Origin: F22 sp963668535 | Lineage (GTDB): Bacteria > Bacteroidota > Bacteroidia > Bacteroidales > Bacteroidaceae | DNA: 64,000 bases | Assembly (NCBI GenBank): GCA_963668535.1 | Contig: OY764867.1 | Location: 62,001-126,000, forward strand | Direction: 5' to 3' | In this document: positions 52,431 to 61,327 of the stretch, piece by piece | How positions within the stretch are numbered: position 1 is the stretch's first letter | Layout: each line of letters begins with the position of its first letter | Program-made: the position numbers and the translations under genes | The notes under the pieces: generated by a model | Told to the model about the DNA's origin: nothing | Databases searched by the model: none | The model's input: the letters and a program-made list of their open reading frames with translations, nothing else

Positions 52431-53977
52431 TACCCCTCGGTGTCTCCTTTAAAAGAGGAAAAGTCCTTCAAAACATAGATATAAAATTGATACACTGGCG
52501 CACCTCGCAAATAAGTGATATGCGTATGGTATTCATATCCAGGTGTAAAGGATTCTTGCACCTCGTCAGGTAAAGAGGGTGCATCTTTCAAAAGACGATC
52601 TTTACTGTGGAAACATTTACTACTAATAAAGATTCCTGTATACCCCTGATTGGCGTATTGATTGATGCCTCCCAATTCCTTGTTCCATAGATCAAATTGG
52701 TTCATTCTCTTACCTATATTCACAAAATACACATTGTGCCGAGGATACATATAGAAAAGCAATTCGGATGTCACATGGTAGGAATCAGAAAAGAAAAACA
52801 CCTTGTCTGTATTCAAACTTTTTTCTAAATCAAGAAGATCATCAGACAATTCATTCCATCCAACCATATGCTTACTCGGATCAGATGTCGAAGGCATTAC
52901 TCGCTTCATCCCAATCACATCTAGACAAGACAAATTAGTTCCAATCATGAGCAATATAATCGTAATTATAGACAACACAGAAGCCACCCTTTGCTTTTTA
53001 ACATCGACTAGATAAGATGACAAGATAATAGGGAATCCTACGTATGCAAACATCGTCCAATTGATATTGGCTCCAGATCGACGTGTAGCTGCTACATACA
53101 AAAATAGGATAAAGATCATCAGTCCGTGAGAGGCTAAGAACCACATAGACTTATTGCACTTAATACGTCGGAAAGCCTTTGTGTACATAACTAAAAACAA
53201 AGGAGAAATAATGGCCAACTGTCCACCTACATACTCCAGAATCTTACCTATTCTTTTCCCCCACGTCAGTGGTATATCATGACTTCCTGAAAGATGAGCA
53301 ATATGTTTATAAGCCACAAAATCATGTTGTGCTCCCCATATCATAACAGGTACAAAGAAACACAAAGACAGTACAATGGAGACATATAATTTGGCATTAG
53401 CCAACACTTTTCGGTCCATCATCCAAAGATATATTCCAAAAGCTGGGAGGAAAAATAACATGGCATACTTAGATAGATACCCCAATCCCAATGCAACAGC
53501 TAGCCATAACCAATGTTTCCAATGATCATATTTCACAGCAATCCAAGCTAGATAAAGTGCCCAAATATAAAAGAATAAGAGTAATGCATCTGTAGAGAAA
53601 AACATAGATGCCCCTTGAAAAAATGGCATCACATAAATCAAAAGAGATGCCCATATTGCTTTTGTTGTATCACGTGTCATTTCTTTGGCCAATAGATACA
53701 ATACTACTGCACTGAGAAAACCCAATACTATGGCATTAAAACGTACTGCAAACTCTGAATGACCAAAAATTGCTTGTGAAATATAATTTACATAAGCAAT
53801 CAATGGCGGTTTGGAATAGTACGACCAATCCAAATGTTGTGACCATGTCCAATACTGCGCTTCTTCATAATGTAAGTCTAAATGACCAAAAATAACAAAT
53901 AAACATCGACTTAATGCCACTGCGATATGAATCATAAACATGTATATCACAGCTTTTTTTTCCATACACTTCTTCAT
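52427..53977 (-). CDS. ArnT/PMT-like (GT39-type) membrane glycosyltransferase
   Basis: 516 aa from the ATG at 53977 (53965 also possible; a GTG at 53992 is less likely). About 11-12 TM helices. The first periplasmic loop has HYEEAQYWTWSQHLDWSYYSKPPLIAY with the catalytic acidic residues (the E-E pair), as in PMT_2/ArnT. It transfers a sugar from a polyprenyl phosphate donor to an acceptor in the periplasm, such as lipid A or a protein. Acceptor unknown. Confidence 0.88.
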   Translation of the reverse strand: MKKCMEKKAVIYMFMIHIAVALSRCLFVIFGHLDLHYEEAQYWTWSQHLDWSYYSKPPLIAYVNYISQAIFGHSEFAVRFNAIVLGFLSAVVLYLLAKEMTRDTTKAIWASLLIYVMPFFQGASMFFSTDALLLFFYIWALYLAWIAVKYDHWKHWLWLAVALGLGYLSKYAMLFFLPAFGIYLWMMDRKVLANAKLYVSIVLSLCFFVPVMIWGAQHDFVAYKHIAHLSGSHDIPLTWGKRIGKILEYVGGQLAIISPLFLVMYTKAFRRIKCNKSMWFLASHGLMIFILFLYVAATRRSGANINWTMFAYVGFPIILSSYLVDVKKQRVASVLSIITIILLMIGTNLSCLDVIGMKRVMPSTSDPSKHMVGWNELSDDLLDLEKSLNTDKVFFFSDSYHVTSELLFYMYPRHNVYFVNIGKRMNQFDLWNKELGGINQYANQGYTGIFISSKCFHSKDRLLKDAPSLPDEVQESFTPGYEYHTHITYLRGAPVYQFYIYVLKDFSSFKGDTEGY

Positions 53978-54051
53978 GCCGTAAATATACACATTTTTTG
54001 CAACTTCATACCATTTAGCAAAATAAAGTAATTTATCTCTACATCACTTTT

Positions 54052-54083
54052 CTTGCAATACACACAGTAATTTCATATCTTTG
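54052..54083 (+). promoter_or_regulatory. Promoter of the nnrE gene
   Basis: CTTG (54052-54055), 20-bp spacer, TATCTTTG (54076-54083); one mismatch in the -33 element. Confidence 0.75.
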
Positions 54084-54131
54084 TATATATATCGTCTCTT
54101 TACGATAAAGTATATACGGAGATTTTGAATC

Positions 54132-55067
54132 ATGAAAAAAATATATTCAGCCCAAACAACCCGTTTGTGGGATCAATCTACTATAGAGGAAAAACACATT
54201 TCTTCTTTAGACTTGATGGAAACTGCTGCCGAAGCACTGACCGTTTTTTTTACTACCCAGTGGAATGTTCACCATCCAGTTATTATTTTTGCAGGTTCTG
54301 GTAATAATGGAGGAGATGGCGTGGCCATGGCTCGTCTACTAAGCAATAGAGGATATCTCGTAAAACTATATGTTTTTCATCTCCAAGGGAAAATCAGTCC
54401 AGACACTACTGCCAACATAAAGAGACTTCCTCCAAAAGTTGCCTTCTCTTTGATTGAAGATATAGACGAAGTACACAAATTGTTTTCCAGATTACAAGAG
54501 TTAGACTTTTTGTACATCCCCCCCTATCCTATTATACTAGATGCCCTTTTCGGTTCTGGATTAAGTCGTCCACTTAGCGGCGACTGTGGGGCTATCGTGT
54601 CTGAAATCAATAGCCTAAAAACTCCTATTATCTCAATAGATATACCATCGGGCTTGCACTGTGAAGACAACTCACAATGTTCGCCCGAATATATCATAAA
54701 AGCAGATATGACTTTAGCTATACAACGCCCTAAATTGGCTCATCTACTTGAAAGTAATCATTCCTATATAGGAGAGGTGTACACAATCCCTATTGGTCTA
54801 TCAGAAAAAGCAGAGAATCATTTGAATGCCTATATATATTGGCTAGACGATGAAGAAGTCACGACAACCATCAAGCAACTACAAAATGAGTATCCTACGG
54901 AAACATGGACATCTGAGATAGAGGCGCTCGTTTCTCCATCATCCGATAGTTACTCTCGTTTACAAGCCATTCTAGACGCTGCAAAATCCCGTCAGATTCT
55001 CATTCATTATGAAGACTTACATCAAGTCATCTGTTGTCCAGATGGTACTGTATACTTGTACAAATAA
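54132..55067 (+). CDS. nnrE: NAD(P)H-hydrate epimerase with vestigial NnrD stub
   Basis: 311 aa. Residues 1-230 are a YjeF_N domain: GSGNNGGDGVAMAR, DALFGSGLSRP, DIPSGLHCE and AIQRPKLAHL. It epimerises damaged R-NAD(P)HX to the S form. In most Bacteroidales it is fused to the NnrD dehydratase (about 500 aa in all). Here the C-terminal 80 residues keep only a trace (RLQAILDAAKSRQILIHYED and VICCPDGTVYLYK, resembling the NnrD strand ...LLKG..T.I..PDG..Y). The NnrD ATP/ADP-binding and catalytic parts are missing. No separate nnrD is in the window. Confidence 0.88.
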   Translation: MKKIYSAQTTRLWDQSTIEEKHISSLDLMETAAEALTVFFTTQWNVHHPVIIFAGSGNNGGDGVAMARLLSNRGYLVKLYVFHLQGKISPDTTANIKRLPPKVAFSLIEDIDEVHKLFSRLQELDFLYIPPYPIILDALFGSGLSRPLSGDCGAIVSEINSLKTPIISIDIPSGLHCEDNSQCSPEYIIKADMTLAIQRPKLAHLLESNHSYIGEVYTIPIGLSEKAENHLNAYIYWLDDEEVTTTIKQLQNEYPTETWTSEIEALVSPSSDSYSRLQAILDAAKSRQILIHYEDLHQVICCPDGTVYLYK

Positions 55068-55183
55068 GCTATCTAAAGATATCTGGTCAAAAAGAATAGC
55101 TAACTATAGTTCACATCAAACGACAATAAAAAAATGACAGAATATAAAAGGTATAATATTGGGGGACAAATCAAAAAATAATG

Positions 55184-55191
55184 TATCTTTG
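55184..55191 (+). promoter_or_regulatory. -7 box of the tandem TonB-C gene
   Basis: TATCTTTG, 83 bases before the ATG; TTG at 55159-55161 gives a long spacer of 22. Confidence 0.55.
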
Positions 55192-55274
55192 CCCCAGTAA
55201 ACCAAGCTGATAATTGCATGTAATTAACCAGCAGGTATACTTAACACTCACTTATTAATCAAAAAAAAGAAAGC

Positions 55275-56012
55275 ATGAAAAAATTCCTCCCTCTTTTGCT
55301 AGCAATCGCTCTAATCGGGGTGCAGCCTATGCATGGTCAACTATCTAGAAGAATACTGCACGCTAAAGAAACATCTAGAAATCATCAAAGAAATCGAACA
55401 GCAACCTATCCAGGAGGACGAGTAGCTCTTGATAGGTACGTCAAAGCACATCTTAGAACAAACCATCTGATGAAACTTGCTAAACGTTTCCCACATCCAA
55501 AGGTGGTCATGGAATTTGACATTGATACACGCGGTCGAGTTATCAATCTACATAAAATAAGTTCACCGCACAGTGGATTTACGGATGAAGCAGCTCGTGT
55601 TATGCGCAATTTGCCAGCTTGGTATCCAGCCAAACATAATGGCAGAGCTTATGTAAGCAAACAACGATATACAGTGTATTTTGATTTACACCAAAGACGA
55701 TATAACTCATCAGATAGAACAGCAATGTTCCCAGGTGGACGTGCAGCGCTCAACAGATATGTAAGAAGACATCTTAGAACAGATCATCTTAGAAAGTTAA
55801 GAGGACGTTTTGCCAATCCTAGAGTTGTTATGGAATTTTCCATTGATACTCACGGAAATGTGATTAGATTAAAGAAAATCAGATCACCTCATAGCGGATT
55901 GACTGATGAAGCAGCTCGTGTTATTCGTAGCCTACCTAGATGGCGTCCAGCCATCCGTGAAGGTAGACCAGTCATTAGCACTCAACGCTACACTGTGTAC
56001 TTCAACCTATAA
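55275..56012 (+). CDS. Periplasmic protein with two tandem TonB C-terminal domains
   Basis: 245 aa. Signal peptide of about 21 residues (LLLAIALIGVQPMHG). Two repeats follow, about 42-138 and 148-245, each with the TonB_C order: YPGGRVALDRYVKAHL / FPGGRAALNRYVRRHL, then VVMEFDIDTRGRVINLHKI / VVMEFSIDTHGNVIRLKKI, SPHSGFTDEAARVM / SPHSGLTDEAARVI, and W.PA...GR..VS.QRYTVYF. There is no proline-rich rod and no membrane anchor, unlike a TonB energy transducer. It is very basic. Probably a periplasmic binding protein derived from TonB. Confidence 0.85.
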   Translation: MKKFLPLLLAIALIGVQPMHGQLSRRILHAKETSRNHQRNRTATYPGGRVALDRYVKAHLRTNHLMKLAKRFPHPKVVMEFDIDTRGRVINLHKISSPHSGFTDEAARVMRNLPAWYPAKHNGRAYVSKQRYTVYFDLHQRRYNSSDRTAMFPGGRAALNRYVRRHLRTDHLRKLRGRFANPRVVMEFSIDTHGNVIRLKKIRSPHSGLTDEAARVIRSLPRWRPAIREGRPVISTQRYTVYFNL

Positions 56013-56063
56013 AGGATATAAGATCGACTCTATAGGATAGTTAATACATAGAGTAAATACATT

Positions 56064-56098
56064 ACAAGGCCCGAACTGCTATTCAGTTCGGGCCTTGT
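56064..56098. terminator. Bidirectional terminator
   Basis: ACAAGGCCCGAACTG (56064-56078) pairs perfectly with CAGTTCGGGCCTTGT (56084-56098), five-base loop. Lies between the convergent TonB-C and kinase genes. Confidence 0.9.
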
Positions 56099-56119
56099 GT
56101 TATATATGTGTTTTTCAAG

Positions 56120-57961
56120 TTACTCTACATCAATCATCTCCCAACTATAGACCTTTGGTTTATATACAACCTCAACAACTGTACCAACTCCTTGCCTAGA
56201 TTGTACTTGTATCGTACCATTTCCTTTATCCAAAATTGCTTTACATATAGCTAGGCCTAATCCAAAACTATCCTTTCGCTGATAATCATGTACATCCTTA
56301 CCTGAAAATAAGTTGTCCACTTTTTCTTGACTCATACCGGCACCAGTATCAGTCACTTTAAGAAATATGGCCTCTGCCTGTTCATTGTATCTTGCATCAA
56401 TACATACACTACCCTGATCAGTATATTTACAAGCATTGGACAATAAATTGACCAATACTCGATGTACTCGGCCAGAATCGGCCAATACGACCATCTTTGA
56501 GAAATTGGTAGTCAATATAATGGATACGTTATCCTTCTTATTATGTTTTTCAAGATACAATTCATGCTCCATCACAGCCCGACGTAATACTGGGTACAGA
56601 TCACATTCGGCACGTTTATGTTTATGAATACCTTCAGTTTGCACTTGAGATAGATGGATAATCTCATCAATAAGATGAAGCAGATTATTTGTATTCATCT
56701 CTATAATTTGAGCGTACTCGGTCATTTCTTCTGTATCTTCACAGGTACTCATTAAATCAGCAAAACCTACAATGGCGTTAAGAGGTGAACGTAAGTCATG
56801 ACTTGTATTAGCCAAAAATTGAGTTTTTAGATGAGAAGAGGTGTTGGCTTTTTGACGGGCCTGTTCGAGTTCTGTAACATCCATCTTCATCACAATCTTT
56901 ATGTTATTTTTTTTATAAACAAATCGAATGTACTCTTCTTTATAAAAGACATTATCGGGATCTGCAAGGTATGCCTCCTCTAATTGTACACTTTGTTTAT
57001 TTCTAAATATGGGTTCAGGATTTTCATTGACATACATATCTACTGCATGAGGTAACCCCATCAATATATCTTGAAATTCATGGAAACTTCTGACCTGTGA
57101 AATTGTTCTCTTACGCACCAGATAAATCGCCATAAGCAACACTAAAGTCAAAAAAGCCAAGAGCACCAACACCAAAGTAAGACGACTCTTTACATGCAAT
57201 ACTTTGTACTCATGAGGATGACCAAACCAAGTATAAAACACATGATCAATTTGCCCATTCGTCACCAAAATGGCAATTCGTTGATCTAGCCATGCTGCAA
57301 ATTTCTGAGAATAATTATCCCCTAGATATATTTTATATAGGGACGGTAAACTCATAAGCTCTTCAACGGAATAATTAGTCAGCAGATTCTTTTCAATAAA
57401 CCAATAAGCTAATAAATAATCGGTAACAATAAAATCACAGGTGTCATTATCCAACATCTGTACAGCTTCTTCTAAAGAATGAAATGTGTGTACATGATTA
57501 GCTGGTACAAATAAGCCATATGATTTCATCTCATTCATAAAAAACGTCTTATCTAATACACCTATCTGAAAATCACAGATTTCGGAAAGTCGCTGAATAC
57601 GATGTTTTTTCTTGTGGATCAAAGCACTATTTGCGTGAAAAAGCAAACGAGAATAGGTATTTGAATCTGCCAGTTGGGTCCACCTATTTTGTGCCAAAAT
57701 AGTACATGGAGAATGCGCTATAGAATCACGAGATAAAGTATCTCGAAGAACAATCTCATAAGATCTTGACGAATGTTGAAAAATTAAGTCAATTAGATCA
57801 ACGTATACTCCTTGAACCTGGCCCATTTGATTACGAAACGCGTATGGGGGAAGTTGCTCTAGATATACTTTCATCGGGTTGTTAACCCGAGTCTTTGCAC
57901 TAGCTCCCACATTGCAAACGAATAGTACACATATAAGAAAAAAAATAGTATAATGCTTCAT
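56120..57961 (-). CDS. Sensor histidine kinase with periplasmic solute-binding domain
   Basis: 613 aa. Signal/anchor 1-20, then a periplasmic type 3 solute-binding domain (~30-248), TM 259-283, a short PAS-like region, HisKA and HATPase_c. H388 is in NTSHDLRSPLN; N box LLSNACKYT; G1 DTGAGMS; G2 FGLGLAICK. The catalytic residues are complete. Architecture recalls BvgS/EvgS-type input domains, which sense small ligands such as amino acids, but no receiver or HPt is attached. It follows another kinase by 6 bp. Confidence 0.92.
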   Translation of the reverse strand: MKHYTIFFLICVLFVCNVGASAKTRVNNPMKVYLEQLPPYAFRNQMGQVQGVYVDLIDLIFQHSSRSYEIVLRDTLSRDSIAHSPCTILAQNRWTQLADSNTYSRLLFHANSALIHKKKHRIQRLSEICDFQIGVLDKTFFMNEMKSYGLFVPANHVHTFHSLEEAVQMLDNDTCDFIVTDYLLAYWFIEKNLLTNYSVEELMSLPSLYKIYLGDNYSQKFAAWLDQRIAILVTNGQIDHVFYTWFGHPHEYKVLHVKSRLTLVLVLLAFLTLVLLMAIYLVRKRTISQVRSFHEFQDILMGLPHAVDMYVNENPEPIFRNKQSVQLEEAYLADPDNVFYKEEYIRFVYKKNNIKIVMKMDVTELEQARQKANTSSHLKTQFLANTSHDLRSPLNAIVGFADLMSTCEDTEEMTEYAQIIEMNTNNLLHLIDEIIHLSQVQTEGIHKHKRAECDLYPVLRRAVMEHELYLEKHNKKDNVSIILTTNFSKMVVLADSGRVHRVLVNLLSNACKYTDQGSVCIDARYNEQAEAIFLKVTDTGAGMSQEKVDNLFSGKDVHDYQRKDSFGLGLAICKAILDKGNGTIQVQSRQGVGTVVEVVYKPKVYSWEMIDVE

Positions 57962-57967
57962 ATACGA

Positions 57968-60004
57968 TTACTTTTGAAATAAATGTGGTTTTCCATTAAT
58001 CCAAACAGCTCTCTCTATTTTAGGAAGTGCTGCATGATAATTTTGTAAATCACTACAAGATGATTTGCATGGACAAAAGAAATAACATGTTGTCCCTTTT
58101 CTCAATTGACTATACACCCCAATATGTCCATTAAACATATAGCTAATAGCAGAAACAATAGGCATCCCTAGTCCTGTGCCTTGAGTAAAGCTATTGACTT
58201 TCACAAAACGATTAAAAACATTTAAGCTATCTGATTGCGACATTCCGATTCCAGTATCTTGAACATAATAGACAACATAGTGAGGAGCATAAAAGTATCC
58301 CACATGTATCTCGCCTTCTGATGTAAACCGAATGGCATTTTGTAATAAATTACTCAGCAACACAAATAATAGCTCTTTATCAGTTTGCAGTAAACCATCC
58401 CCAGGAGCAGGATCCACAATAATAGGCACAGAAGACTGAAGATCCATATTACATAAGACAGCCTCTACCATATTATGAGTCCAAGCATCAAAGGCACATG
58501 TGTCTAAACGACATGTAAGTGCTCCAGATTCTAATTTAGCCAATAACAATATATCATTAATCAGTTTGTGTAGTTGTTTACTTTTTTTGTCAATGATAGC
58601 CAAAATTTCAGGGCGCTCCTCCAATGGTATTTCTGGTAGTAATTGACAAAAGCCAAGAATAGCATTAAGAGGAGTTCTCACTTCGTGACTAATGGTTGCT
58701 AAAAAATCATCTACTTTTTGAGCATTTTCTTCAGCCTGTTCCTTTAGAAGCAATAGTTCTTGAGTGTTTACCACTGTTTTAACAGCACAGGTTTCTCCTT
58801 CAAACTGACAACCAGAAATATATATGCTATAAGGAGCATCTGGTTTTCTGCGATCAACAAAACTCACAGTTTCTTGAGTATCTATAGCCAACTCATACGC
58901 CTTTTTTAATCTTTTTCGATGGTTCATTAACTGCTCTGCAGTGCACGAATTACGAGAACTATATTGCTCTGTTTTAGCCACATCATTGATATACTCGTAA
59001 CAGATATCCCCTTTTTTAGATTTTAGAATAAAAAGGGGAATAGGAATTTTACTCAATAGGCGTTGCATGTAATTCCTTTTATATTTACTTTTCAAAGATA
59101 GCACCGCTAAATAAATAAGAGCCACTAGACATCCTATAAACAAGAGTATACAAACAACCACTGCCATGCGCAAATAATTTTGCATCCGCATAAATTCATC
59201 CGTATACTTATCAAATCCAAACCATTTCTGTTTGTATTGATTAATTTGTGCTTGATCACGTAAATGTAGGACTGCACTATTTACAGCACGCATTATTTTA
59301 TAGTCATCCAATTTCACACACGCAGAATAAAATGTATGTTTGCTTTCTAGCAAATAGTCCCATACCAACCATTCATGAGTGATGGTATCTCTAGGAACTA
59401 TAATTCTTGTTTTACAAACCAAACAATCACATTGTTTGGTATATACCGCATAAGCAGCTTGGGATATAGAAGGGAAAATATGAAGATCGAAGCGATCAAA
59501 ATGAGAAACATATCGTTTAGCTATTACTGCATCTTCTTGACATATAGCAACTTTCATTTTTTGCGTTGGGTCAAGCATTGAATAATGCACGTCTGTTTGT
59601 GGCAGTCGCCCCATTTTATAATGTACCTCTTCATATGGTATAGAATAAACCATTTGGGAACTTAAAGAATCGATCTGAGGACAACCAAAAACAAGATCTA
59701 GAGAATCAATTTGAAGAGCATGCATCAGATGGTCATAAGAATCAACAACATATTGATAATGATATTGCGTTTCGCACATAATCGTATCAACCAGATCAAT
59801 TAAAAAGCCAGTAGATGTGCTGTCTTTTTGGATCAGATATGGCGGACACATGTGCACAATCCCCACTCTCAATGGCTTGTTGTCAAAATATAGCTGATGA
59901 TGCGACTTCTCTTGGTAAAAAGCATTTGTTTCATTATTTGCGTAAGCCAAACATGTAAGGTGAACAATCAGCGTTAATATGATAATAGATAATAATCTAT
60001 GCAT
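57968..60004 (-). CDS. Sensor histidine kinase with periplasmic solute-binding domain
   Basis: 678 aa. Signal peptide 1-20, SBP_bac_3-type domain (~40-265), TM 278-302, PAS-like region (~315-415), HisKA with H440 in TISHEVRTPLN, and HATPase_c with LLQNAIRFT, DTGIGMS and GTGLGMPIV. All catalytic boxes are present. It is upstream of a paralogous kinase in a two-gene operon without a response regulator. A Cys-rich C-terminus (CPCKSSCSD) is unusual. A ligand cannot be named. Confidence 0.92.
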   Translation of the reverse strand: MHRLLSIIILTLIVHLTCLAYANNETNAFYQEKSHHQLYFDNKPLRVGIVHMCPPYLIQKDSTSTGFLIDLVDTIMCETQYHYQYVVDSYDHLMHALQIDSLDLVFGCPQIDSLSSQMVYSIPYEEVHYKMGRLPQTDVHYSMLDPTQKMKVAICQEDAVIAKRYVSHFDRFDLHIFPSISQAAYAVYTKQCDCLVCKTRIIVPRDTITHEWLVWDYLLESKHTFYSACVKLDDYKIMRAVNSAVLHLRDQAQINQYKQKWFGFDKYTDEFMRMQNYLRMAVVVCILLFIGCLVALIYLAVLSLKSKYKRNYMQRLLSKIPIPLFILKSKKGDICYEYINDVAKTEQYSSRNSCTAEQLMNHRKRLKKAYELAIDTQETVSFVDRRKPDAPYSIYISGCQFEGETCAVKTVVNTQELLLLKEQAEENAQKVDDFLATISHEVRTPLNAILGFCQLLPEIPLEERPEILAIIDKKSKQLHKLINDILLLAKLESGALTCRLDTCAFDAWTHNMVEAVLCNMDLQSSVPIIVDPAPGDGLLQTDKELLFVLLSNLLQNAIRFTSEGEIHVGYFYAPHYVVYYVQDTGIGMSQSDSLNVFNRFVKVNSFTQGTGLGMPIVSAISYMFNGHIGVYSQLRKGTTCYFFCPCKSSCSDLQNYHAALPKIERAVWINGKPHLFQK

Positions 60005-60226
60005 AGATTTTGTTTATATTCATGTATTAAAATGCCAATATTAATAATATAAAGGCAATTTACACAAGGCAAATATACGTTTTTTTACACATTAAACAAG
60101 CACTTTAAGTGAAAAAAAAAACGCTCACAGAGTATTTAACATGAATGAATCACTAGAGAGGATGAAGTATTACAAAAAATATATGTATATTGCAGAAACA
60201 TTTTATAAATAGCATCATTATATTAT

Positions 60227-61297
60227 ATGAATAAGGTAGCACTTATAACAGGAATCACAGGTCAAGACGGCTCTTTTTTAGCTGAGTTTTTGATCAATAA
60301 AGGATATGAAGTACATGGTATTATCCGTCGTTCTTCTTCTTTCAATACAGGACGTATTGAACATTTGTATTTGACTGAATGGGTACGAGATATGCATCAG
60401 AAAAGAGCGATTAACTTACACTACGGAGATATGACCGACTCAAGTTCCTTGGTACGTATCTTACAGATTACTCAACCAGACGAAATATATAATTTAGCGG
60501 CTCAAAGCCATGTGAAGGTATCTTTTGATGTGCCAGAATATACAGCAGATACGGATGCCATTGGGCCTTTACGTTTATTGGAAGCAGTGCGCATCTTAGG
60601 TATAGAAAAAACATGTCGTATTTATCAAGCATCAACTTCTGAACTGTTTGGTCAAGTACAAGAAATACCTCAAAGTGAGACCACTCCTTTCTACCCTCGC
60701 AGTCCATACGGTGTGGCTAAGCAATATGGTTTTTGGATTACGAAGAACTATCGTGAATCGTACGGTATGTTTGCTGTCAATGGCATCTTATTTAACCATG
60801 AAAGTGAACGTCGTGGAGAAACTTTTGTAACTCGCAAGATTACACTAGCCACTGCGCGTATCAAACAAGGATATCAGGACAAATTATATCTGGGCAATAT
60901 GGATGCTAAGCGTGACTGGGGATATGCAAAGGATTACGTAGAATGCATGTGGCTGATGCTTCAACACGATACTCCAGAAGATTTCGTAATCGCCACTGGT
61001 GAAATGCACACAGTACGCGAGTTTACGACACTTTCTTTTGCTAAGGTAGGTATCGAACTACGTTGGGAAGGTGAAGGTATAAACGAAAAGGGTATCGATG
61101 TGGCTACTGGCAAGGTGCTTGTAGAGGTCGATCCTAAATACTTCCGTCCTGCTGAAGTGGAACAATTGCTGGGTAATCCTACCAAGGCTAAAACGCTTCT
61201 TGGATGGAATCCAACACAAACATCCTTTAAAAGATTAATCGAAATAATGGTGGCACATGACATGAAAAAAGTGGCACGTATGTATGCTTGTAAGTAA
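60227..61297 (+). CDS. gmd: GDP-mannose 4,6-dehydratase
   Basis: 356 aa extended short-chain dehydrogenase. NADP site GITGQDGSFLAEFL; active site S/T with SPYGVAKQYG (YxxxK), plus NHESERRGETFVTRKIT. Converts GDP-D-mannose to GDP-4-keto-6-deoxymannose, the first step to GDP-L-fucose. Followed by fcl after 30 bp. Confidence 0.97.
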   Translation: MNKVALITGITGQDGSFLAEFLINKGYEVHGIIRRSSSFNTGRIEHLYLTEWVRDMHQKRAINLHYGDMTDSSSLVRILQITQPDEIYNLAAQSHVKVSFDVPEYTADTDAIGPLRLLEAVRILGIEKTCRIYQASTSELFGQVQEIPQSETTPFYPRSPYGVAKQYGFWITKNYRESYGMFAVNGILFNHESERRGETFVTRKITLATARIKQGYQDKLYLGNMDAKRDWGYAKDYVECMWLMLQHDTPEDFVIATGEMHTVREFTTLSFAKVGIELRWEGEGINEKGIDVATGKVLVEVDPKYFRPAEVEQLLGNPTKAKTLLGWNPTQTSFKRLIEIMVAHDMKKVARMYACK

Positions 61298-61327
61298 TCT
61301 CTATACAAGTATATAAGCAAGACGACA

